NCBI RefSeq assembly: GCF_000255295.1
Contig: NC_017030.1
Span: forward strand, 5,518,001-5,582,000
Source of the DNA: Corallococcus coralloides DSM 2259
Lineage (GTDB): Bacteria; Myxococcota; Myxococcia; Myxococcales; Myxococcaceae
DNA: 64,000 nt
Direction: 5' to 3'
Of this stretch, positions 8,824-17,400 are shown in pieces; within the stretch, counting starts at the first letter, position 1; every line of letters starts with the position of its first letter. A program made the position numbers and the translations under genes. The notes below the pieces were generated by a model that saw only the letters and a list, made by a program, of their open reading frames with translations, did no database searches and was not told where the DNA came from.

Positions 8824-10032
8824 TCAGTTCCCCACTGCCACGGCGCGGGGACCCGCGTCCACCGTGACGTCCACCGGTGGAGCGGCGGAGGACCAGAGCT
8901 GCTCGGGAAGCGCCCCGAACGTGTCCGGCACCGCATGGACGGCGTAGACGCATTCGTGGACGTTGTCACCCAGCCTGCAGAGCAATTCACATCGCTCCGC
9001 GTGGAGGTCCACCTCGTAGAGCGCGGTGGGACATTGACTTCCCACGATGAAGCGCTGACCTCCCAGCGGCGCCAGTCCACGCGCGAAGGCCCGCGGCGTG
9101 CCGGGAATCTCCACCTGACGCCGCCTGCGTCCATCCATCCCCAGGCTCACGAGCTGGGAGGAATGCGTGTCGTTGAAGAGGAGCGAGTCTTCGTTCCAGA
9201 GCAGGTTGTGGTTGGGAATCTTCACCCCTTCCTGACGCGCCACGATGCGCGCCGGTCCATCCTCCGGCAGCAGCACGCCCAGCCACGTGCACGATGAATA
9301 CCGGGCGCCCAGGAAGCGCATCGCGAACATGCGCGAGGGCTTCGCCAGCCGCGTGTCCAGGCCCAGGCCCTTGAGGGCCTTTCCGGGCAGGCCCAGCAGG
9401 CTCTGGAACCTGCGTGTCGCCCCAGACGCCACGAAGCCGAAGGACAGCAACAATCCTTCCGGCGCGCGTGCCACGCTGTTGATGTGGACGAAGTCATAGA
9501 TCGGCGGAAGCTGCCGGGGATCCCGGTAGTCCACTTCCGCCGCCTCCCTCGCCCAGGCCTCGAGCCCCAACGCCTCCGCCAGCTGGGAGTCCTGCCGCCA
9601 GCTCCACGAGCGCAGCAGCCGGCCATCCCACCCGACCTTGGTCAGCGCGTCCGACGCCGTCGCCGTCACCCACACGCCATCCGGCTCCACCAGGATGTCG
9701 TGGATCTCGCCGAAGAGCGGATGTGACAACTCCGCCACCTGGTTCCACTGCCGGTCGAAGACATACAGCCGGTCCGTCATCGCGATCACGAAGCGGTCCT
9801 CGGTGCAGCCCATGCCCCGCCCTCCCCGGAGCCCTCCCCGGGGGTTGGGATCGTACTGACGGAAGCGGCTCTCCGGGATGGGCCACGTCTTCAGCACGCG
9901 GCGCTCCTTCCTGCTGACCCACCGCACGAAGCCGCTGCATTCACCTGAGCCGGAAACACGAACAACGGAGGTCACCAACAGGGTGTCGGACATGGGTGCG
10001 GGAGCATCTGTGACGGGGTTGGAGGTTTTCAC
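8824..10032 (-). CDS. Beta-propeller-like protein, function unknown (end of NRPS operon)
   Basis: A 402-aa protein without signal peptide or membrane helix. It is rich in repeated short strands of the kind seen in six- or seven-bladed propellers, for example DRLYVFDRQWNQVAEL, DILVEPDGVWVTATASDAL, LLWNEDSLLFNDTHSS and TALYEVDLHAERCELL. Conserved-looking His and Asp residues (GEIHD, DFVHIN, IPNHNLLWNE) line these loops and could bind a metal or sugar, as in SMP-30/strictosidine-synthase-like folds; this is inference. It starts 9 bp after the glycosyltransferase stop, so it is very likely translated from the same mRNA and may act on the glycosylated product. I cannot name a family with certainty. 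Confidence 0.5.
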   Translation of the reverse strand: MKTSNPVTDAPAPMSDTLLVTSVVRVSGSGECSGFVRWVSRKERRVLKTWPIPESRFRQYDPNPRGGLRGGRGMGCTEDRFVIAMTDRLYVFDRQWNQVAELSHPLFGEIHDILVEPDGVWVTATASDALTKVGWDGRLLRSWSWRQDSQLAEALGLEAWAREAAEVDYRDPRQLPPIYDFVHINSVARAPEGLLLSFGFVASGATRRFQSLLGLPGKALKGLGLDTRLAKPSRMFAMRFLGARYSSCTWLGVLLPEDGPARIVARQEGVKIPNHNLLWNEDSLLFNDTHSSQLVSLGMDGRRRRQVEIPGTPRAFARGLAPLGGQRFIVGSQCPTALYEVDLHAERCELLCRLGDNVHECVYAVHAVPDTFGALPEQLWSSAAPPVDVTVDAGPRAVAVGN

Positions 10033-10041
10033 GGGTTCACG

Positions 10042-11484
10042 TCACAGGCCGGACGCGTACCCCTCGGGACGCAGCGTCAGCACGCCCCGGGAGAACAGGC
10101 CCTGCAGCAGCGCCTGATCGGCCTCGTTCATGTCGCTGAGCACCTGGCCCATGGAGCGGTCCAGCGAGGCCTTGAGGATGGCCAGCTCGCGAGGCTCCAG
10201 CGTCTGCCGCTCGAAGTCGCTGACCACGCGCCCCGTCCCCTCCTCCAGGCGGCGCACCAGGGGGCTCTGCTTCACGACGAGCGACTCGAAGGGCCGGGGC
10301 GCCGGCCGCGGCGCGTCCAGGTGCGCCAGGGCCTTGCGCCAGGTGCGCGTGAAGCTGGCGCGGTCGTAGTTGCGCGCGAGGTATTCGCGGCCCCGCGCGC
10401 ACTCCTGCGTGACGCGCTCGCGCGAGCGGACGTCCTCCAGGATGGCGTTCGCGACCTCCTGGAAGGAGAACGGGTCGCCAAAGGCCATGTCCACGTTGTC
10501 GAAGACGCGGATGCCGTGGCCCGGCGGCACGCTGAAGCGGTTGTTGCCAATGCCGTTCGTGTAGACGGGGCAGCCCTGGTAGACGGACTCCAGCGGATAG
10601 AAGCCGAACGGCTCCGGGTAGATGTTGAAGGAGAGCCCGAACTTCGTGAGCTCGAAGAGCTTGAAGAGCGCGGCCTGGTTGAGGAAGCGCACCGGGATGA
10701 GCAGATCGGAGATCTTGAAGCCCATCGCGTCCAGCATGGACCGGGCGGCGCTCACGTCGTACGGGAAGCCGTGCGCGTACGAGTAGTCGATGAGGGCGAA
10801 GTCCTCGGCGTCGACGATGAGCCGGTAGCGCGGCCCGTTCGCCTCCCGCGATTGCATGTTGAGGTGCAGGAGGATGTTGAGGACGGCGTACCAGTCCGGC
10901 TTGCGGGGCTGCAGCGCGTGGCCCAGCACGTCGCCCGCGTCCAGCGCCTCCTGGACCTGGGGAGGAATCTGGGCGCCCTGCATGCGGGCGTCACCGGTGG
11001 CGCTGGCGACGCAGGGCAGGCCCGCGTGGAAGTCCACGACCTTGTCGAAGCCGGAAGGATCCAGGCAGGTGCGGCGCTTCACATCGGGCAGCGTCAGCAG
11101 GCTGATGAGCGCCTCGCGCATGTACGGTGAGTAGGCGGTGTAGAGGTCCACCGCGGGATTGCCCAGCCAGAGGGACTGTCCGCCCACGAGCCCGTGGAAG
11201 AGCACCACGGAGCGGCGTGCGATGCGCTGGCTCGGCGGATGGATCCACAGGCCCATGTCACAGAAGATGGCGAGGTCCGCGGGAGGCTCCGCCAGGATGC
11301 GGCGCAGCCGGTCGGCGGTCGCGACGGGCATGGGCGTGTCGGCGGGGCCCAGGCGGCTCTTGAAGTGGGTGGTCACCTCGTGCCCCTGCTCCTTCAGGTC
11401 CTCCAGGATCAGGCCGTTGATGACGCCGCCGGCGGTCCGGAACGGCTCGGACTCCGTGAAGAGATTGACCCGCTGCTGCGTCAT
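10042..11484 (-). CDS. GT-B fold glycosyltransferase (GT4-like), NRPS-coupled
   Basis: A 480-aa protein. The C-terminal half carries the GT4-like donor-site signature EPFGFYPLESVYQGCPVYTN (residues about 300-320), an E-x7-E pattern followed by a small loop used for nucleotide-sugar binding. The N-terminal half has an acceptor-domain pattern: TAGGVINGLILEDLKEQGHEV, then SVVLFHGLVGG. There is no signal peptide, so it acts in the cytoplasm. The ATG at 11484 overlaps the NRPS stop (ATGA), which is strong evidence that it belongs to the biosynthetic operon and glycosylates the lipopeptide or an intermediate. The usual GT4 E-x7-E is clear, but the donor sugar cannot be deduced. The last roughly 90 residues are an additional helical tail. 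Confidence 0.75.
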   Translation of the reverse strand: MTQQRVNLFTESEPFRTAGGVINGLILEDLKEQGHEVTTHFKSRLGPADTPMPVATADRLRRILAEPPADLAIFCDMGLWIHPPSQRIARRSVVLFHGLVGGQSLWLGNPAVDLYTAYSPYMREALISLLTLPDVKRRTCLDPSGFDKVVDFHAGLPCVASATGDARMQGAQIPPQVQEALDAGDVLGHALQPRKPDWYAVLNILLHLNMQSREANGPRYRLIVDAEDFALIDYSYAHGFPYDVSAARSMLDAMGFKISDLLIPVRFLNQAALFKLFELTKFGLSFNIYPEPFGFYPLESVYQGCPVYTNGIGNNRFSVPPGHGIRVFDNVDMAFGDPFSFQEVANAILEDVRSRERVTQECARGREYLARNYDRASFTRTWRKALAHLDAPRPAPRPFESLVVKQSPLVRRLEEGTGRVVSDFERQTLEPRELAILKASLDRSMGQVLSDMNEADQALLQGLFSRGVLTLRPEGYASGL

Positions 11485-14400
11485 GGCTGATTCCTCGCGT
11501 TGGATGGGGGGAAGGCTTCACAGAAGGACTGCAGCACCTGTCGCCACTCGTGAAGGAGCTCGGCGATGGTGTCCGGCCGGAACAGGTCGACCTTGTATTC
11601 GAGCGTGGCGATGAGGCCGCCGGGCGTGTCGGAGACCCCGAGCTTCAAGTCGTAGAGCGTCCAGCCGCGGCTGCGCATCAGCGGGCGCACCGCGAGGCCG
11701 GGCACCTGGGGGCCGTTGCCTTCGCGGTCGGAGAAGGTGAAGCCGATGCGGCAGAGCCCGGGCAGCACCCGGACCAGCTCCGCGTGGGGCAACCCCTGGT
11801 GCGCGAACGCCTCCAGGTAGGCCGTGCGGACACGGGCCAGGGCTTCGCGCGGCGCGAGCCCCTGCTCCATCCGGGTGCGGATGACCAGGTAGCCGGCGAA
11901 CATGCCGATCAGCGGCTCCAGCTCCGGGCGCGGACGCTGGGCGTGCGCGAAGCCGACGCGGATGTCCTCCTGCCCGGCCCTGCGCGACAGCAGGACCTGG
12001 AACGCGGACAGCAGCACCATGAACAGCGTCACGCCCTCGGCGCGGCAGAGCTGCTTCAACCGCGCGACGAGCTCCGGCGGCAGCACGAGGTCGAGGCTCG
12101 CGCCGCGCAGCGACTCCTGCGCCGGACGTGGGAAGTCCAGGGGGAGCCGCACGTCCTCAGGCGGCCCCGCCAGCTTCCCGGACCAGTACGTCCGCAGCCG
12201 CTCCAGCGCGCCGTCGTTCAGCCACGCGTGCTGCCAGCGGGTGAAGTCCTGGTACTGGATGGGCAGCTCCGGCAGGGGCGACTCGCGGCCCTCGCGGAAG
12301 GCGGCGTAGAGCACCGCGAGCTCACCCGCGAAGACGGAGAAGGAGACGAAGTCCGTCACGGCGTGGTGCATGTTGACCAGCAGCACGTGCTGCTCGGCGC
12401 CGAGACGGTACAGGTGGCAACGCAGCAGCGGTCCGCGCTCCAGGTCGAAGGGGCGGTCCATCTGCGCGCCTGCACGGCGCAGGGCCTCCGCTTCCCGCTC
12501 CGCCTCCGGCAGCGTGTCGAGCTTCTCCACCTCGAAGGGAATGGGCCCGGGCGGCAGGATGTGCTGCCGGGGCTTGCCGTCCACGGTGGGGAACGTCGTT
12601 CGCAGGCTCTCGTGACGGCGGACGATCTCCTCGACGCCACGCTTCATGGCCGCCACGTCCAGCATGCCGCCCAGGCCGAGGACGACCGGGGACGCGTTGT
12701 GCGCGCTGTCGGCGCCGCCCTGCTCGGGAGACCAGTAGACCTCCTGGCTGAACGACAGCGGCAGCGTGTCGGTGGGCGAGGTCGGAACGACCGGCGGAAG
12801 CGGCTTCGCGCCTTCCGGGGTGCCAGACGCCTGGAGCAGCTCCGCCAGCGCGAGCACCGTGGGACGTTCGAAGAGATCCGCCAGCGCGAGCTCCCTGCCA
12901 AAGAGCGCTCCGAGCCGCGTCACGACCTGCGTCGCGATGAGGGAGTGACCACCGAGGTCGAAGAAGTTGTCGGTCAGTCCGACGCGTTCGACCTTGAGCA
13001 GCTCCGCCCACTGGTCCGCGATGAGCTGCTCTACGGGTGTACGCGGCGCGGTGAAGACGTGCGCGCGCGGCGTGGCATCCGCGGTCAGCGCGGGCAGCTT
13101 CGCGCGGTCCACCTTCCCGCTGGACGTCAGCGGCAGGGCCTCCAGCGTGCCGTAGGCCGTGGGCACCATGTGCTCCGGTACACGCTCGCGCAGCCATTCG
13201 CGCAAGGCCGCCGTCTCCACGTCGCCCACCACGTAGGCCCACAGCTTCGTGCCCGTGGCGTCCTTCTTCGCCACCACCGCCGCCTGCTTCACCGCCGGGT
13301 GCGTGGCCAGCACGCCTTCGACTTCGCCCACCTCCAGCCGCATGCCGCGCACCTTCACCTGCCCGTCGCGCCGGCCTACGTACTCCACGTCTCCGTCTTC
13401 ACCCCAGCGCACCAGGTCGCCCGTGCGGTAGAGGCGGCTGCTGGCTTCACCGCTGAAGCCGTCCGGCAGGAAGCGCTCCGCCGTCAGCGCGGGCTGGCCC
13501 AGGTAGCCACGTGCGAGGCCCGCGCCTCCCACGTACAGCTCGCCCACCACACCCACGCCCACGGGGCGCTGCGCTTCGTCCAGCACGTACAGCCGCACGT
13601 TCCCCAGCGGCTTGCCCACCGTCACCCGCTCTGGTGAGAGCGACGTCGCCACGCTGGCGCAGACCGTCACTTCCGTCGGGCCGTAGCCGTTGAGCATCCG
13701 CCGGCCTTCGCTCCACTTGCGCACCAGTGCAGCGGGCACGGCCTCACCCGCGGAGATGAGCGTGCGGATGCCTTCCAGCCCTCCGTCCTGCACCTGGCCC
13801 AGCACCGAAGGCGTCAGCGTCACCACCGTCGCGCCCAGGCTCTTCACCGTCGCTTCCAGTGCGCCTCCGGGCATCAGCGCTTCTCGCGGCGCCAGACACA
13901 GGCTCGCTCCGGCTGCCAGCGTCGAGAAGACCTCCGCCACCGAGGCGTCGAAGCCCGGTGAGGCGTACTGCAGCACCCGGTCCTCGGGCTTCACGCCGTG
14001 CGCTTCCGCCACTGCGTGCGCCATGTTCGCCAGGCTGCCGTGGCGCACCATCACGCCCTTGGGCTTGCCCGTGCTTCCCGACGTAAAGAGCACGTACGCC
14101 AGCGACTCCGGCCCCACCCTCTTCGCGGGCCGCGTCTTCGGCTGCGTCGCCACCTGACGCGCATCCGCGTCCACGAAGGCGAGCACGGCGTTGCCCGTGG
14201 GCAGTTCGTCCGCCAGTTCTTCGCGGGTCAACACCAGCGCGACGCCAGACTCTTCGAGCAGCTCGCCCACTCGCATCGCCGGCAGCGTGACGTCCACCGG
14301 CACGAAGGCTCCTCCCGCCTTCAGCACCGCCAGCATCCCCACCACCCATTCCACACTTCGCTCCACCAGCAGGCCCACCCTCACCTCCGGGCCCACTCCC

Positions 14401-17400
14401 TGGCCCTTGAGGTGATGCGCCAGCTGATTCGCGCGAACCTCCAGCTCCGCGTAGCTCACCCCTCCGGCTTCCGTCCGCACCGCCTCCGCTTCCGGCCGCG
14501 CGTCCACCACCGCTTCGAAGACTTCGTGCCCGCACTCATCCTTCGGGCCGTACGTCTTCCCCGTGCGGTTCCATGCCTCCACCACCTGGCGGCGCTCCTC
14601 CGCCCCCATCCACTCCACGTCCCCGACCCGCTGCTCCGGCTTCTCCACCAGCGCTCGCACCACGCGCTCGAAGCCTTCCATCCACCGGCGGACCGTCCGC
14701 TCCTCGTACAGGTCCGTGCTGTACTCCCACAGCCCTGTCAGCCCCTCCGCTCCCTCCGTGAAGGAGACGATGAGGTCCAACTTCGCGGTGCCGGTCTCGA
14801 AGTCGACGCCGCGCAGACTCAGCCCCGGCAGCCGAAGCTCCGGCACGGGCGCGTTCTGGAGCAACAGCTTCACCTGGAAGAGCGGCGCGTGGCCCAGGCT
14901 GCGCTCCGGGTTGATTGCCTCCACCAGCTTCTCGAAGGGCACGTGCTGGTGCGCGTAGGCGGAGAGCGTTGTCTCACGCACCCCGCCAAGCAGCTCCCGG
15001 AAGCTCGCGCCCCGCTCCACGCGGGTGCGGAGCACGAGCTGGTTGATGAAGAAGCCGATGAGCCCTTCCACTTCGCGGTGATCGCGGCCCGCGACGTCCG
15101 TGCCGATGACGATGTCCTCGCGGCCGGACAGGTGGGACAGCAAGGCGTTGAAGGCCGCCAGCAGCACCATGAACGGCGTGACGCCCTCGCTCCGGGCCAG
15201 CCGCCGGACTCCCTCCTGAAGCTCCAGGGGCATGCGCTGCACACGGTGCGTGCCCCGGTGGGTCTGCACCGCCGGGCGCGGATGATCCGCGGGCAGCTCC
15301 AGCAGCGCCGGTGCTCCATCGAGCCGCGCCTTCCACCAGCCCAGCTCCGACGCCAGACGTTCCTCGCTCAGCCAGCTCCGCTGCCACGCGGCGTAGTCCG
15401 CGTACTGCACCGCCAGCTCCGGCAACGAGGGCTCCTCACCGCCGAGGTACGCCGGATAGAACGCCCCAAGTTCCCGCAGCAGGATCCCCGTGGACCACGC
15501 GTCGGACACGATGTGGTGCATCGTGAGCAGCAGCACATGCTCCGTCGCGCCGAGCTTCAGCAGCACCCCGCGGACCAGGGGTCCCTGCGACAGGTCGAAC
15601 GGCTTCCGGGCCTCCTCCTCCGCCAGACGCAGCACTTCCGCGTGACGCCTGGATTCGTCCAGGGCGTTCAGGTCGCGCACTTCCAGGGGGAGGCGTCCCT
15701 CGGTATGGATCTCCTGCACGGGCGTCTGCCGCGACACGGGGAACGTGGTGCGCAGGACCTCGTGCCGCCGGAGGATTTCCGCGAAGCACCGTTCCAGGAC
15801 GCCTACGTCCAGCGCCCCCGACAGCCGCACCGCCGCCGGCACGTTGTAGAGCGGGCTGCCCGGCTCCAGCCGATCCAGGAACCACAAGCGCTGCTGCGCG
15901 AATGACAGCGGCAGCGCTGCCTCACGGCTGACGGGCGACACCGGAGGCATCGCCGACGCGCCTTCGCTTCGGGCTCGGAGTGCATCCACCCGGGCCGCGA
16001 GCAGCTCGACGGTAGGCGCATCGAAGACCTGCTGGAGCGGCAACTCGACGCCGAACAGTTCGCGGAGTCGTGAGACCACCTGTGTGCCAATGAGGGAGTG
16101 GCCACCGAGGTCGAAGAAGTTGTCGGTCAGTCCGACGCGTTCGACCTTGAGCAGCTCCGCCCACTGGTCCGCGATGAGCTGTTCCACGGGTGTACGCGGC
16201 GCGGTGAAGACGTGCGCGCGCGGCGTGGCATCCGCGGTCAGCGCGGGCAGCTTCGCGCGGTCCACCTTCCCGCTGGACGTCAGCGGCAGGGCTTCGAGCG
16301 TCCCATAGGCCGTGGGCACCATGTGCTCCGGTACACGCTCGCGCAGCCATTCGCGCAGGGCGGCGGCTTCCACGTCGCCCACCACGTAGGCCCACAGCTT
16401 CGTGCCCGTGGCGTCCTTCTTCGCCACCACCGCCGCCTGCTTCACCGCCGGGTGCGTTGCCAGCACGCCTTCGACTTCGCCCACCTCCAGCCGCATGCCG
16501 CGCACCTTCACCTGCCCGTCGCGACGGCCTACGTATTCCACGTCTCCGTCCTCGCCCCAGCGCACCAGGTCGCCCGTGCGGTAGAGGCGGCTGCCGGCTT
16601 CACCGCTGAAGCCGTCCGGCAGGAAGCGCTCCGCCGTCAGCGCGGGCTGGCCCAGGTAACCGCGTGCGAGGCCCGCGCCTCCCACGTACAGCTCGCCCAC
16701 TACGCCCACGCCCACGGGACGCTGCGCTTCGTCCAGCACGTACAGCCGCACGTTCCCCAGCGGCTTGCCCACCGTCACCCGCTCCGGTGAAAGCGACGTC
16801 GCCACGCTGGCGCAGACCGTCACTTCCGTCGGGCCGTAGCCGTTGAGCATCCTGCGGCCTTCGCTCCACTTGCGCACCAGCGCTGAGGGCACGGCTTCTC
16901 CCGCGGAGATGAGCGTGCGGATGCCCTCCAGCCCTCCGTCCTGCACCTGCCCCAGCACTGACGGCGTCAGCGTCACCACCGTCGCGCCCAGCGCCTTCAC
17001 CGTCGCTTCCAGCGCGCCTCCGGGCATCAGCGCTTCTCGCGGCGCCAGACACAGGCTCGCTCCGGCTGCCAGCGTCGAGAAGACCTCCGCCACCGAGGCG
17101 TCGAAGCCCGGTGAGGCGTACTGCAGCACCCGGTCCTCGGGCTTCACGCCGTGCGCTTCCGCCACTGCGTGCGCCATGTTCGCCAGGCTGCCGTGGCGCA
17201 CCATCACGCCCTTGGGCTTGCCCGTGCTTCCCGACGTAAAGAGCACGTACGCCAGCGACTCCGGCCCCACCCTCTTCGCGGGCCGCGTCTTCGGCTGACG
17301 GACGATTCGTGAGCTGTCGTCGTCCAGCAGGACCAGCACGGCGTTGCCCGTAGGCAGTTCATCCGCAAGCGTGGAGTTCGTCAGCACCAGCGCGACGCCG

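Noticed and set aside
11481-12000. A thioesterase at the end of the last NRPS
   Set aside because: No GxSxG-type motif or alpha/beta-hydrolase pattern is present; the sequence is the second half of a C domain and stops there.
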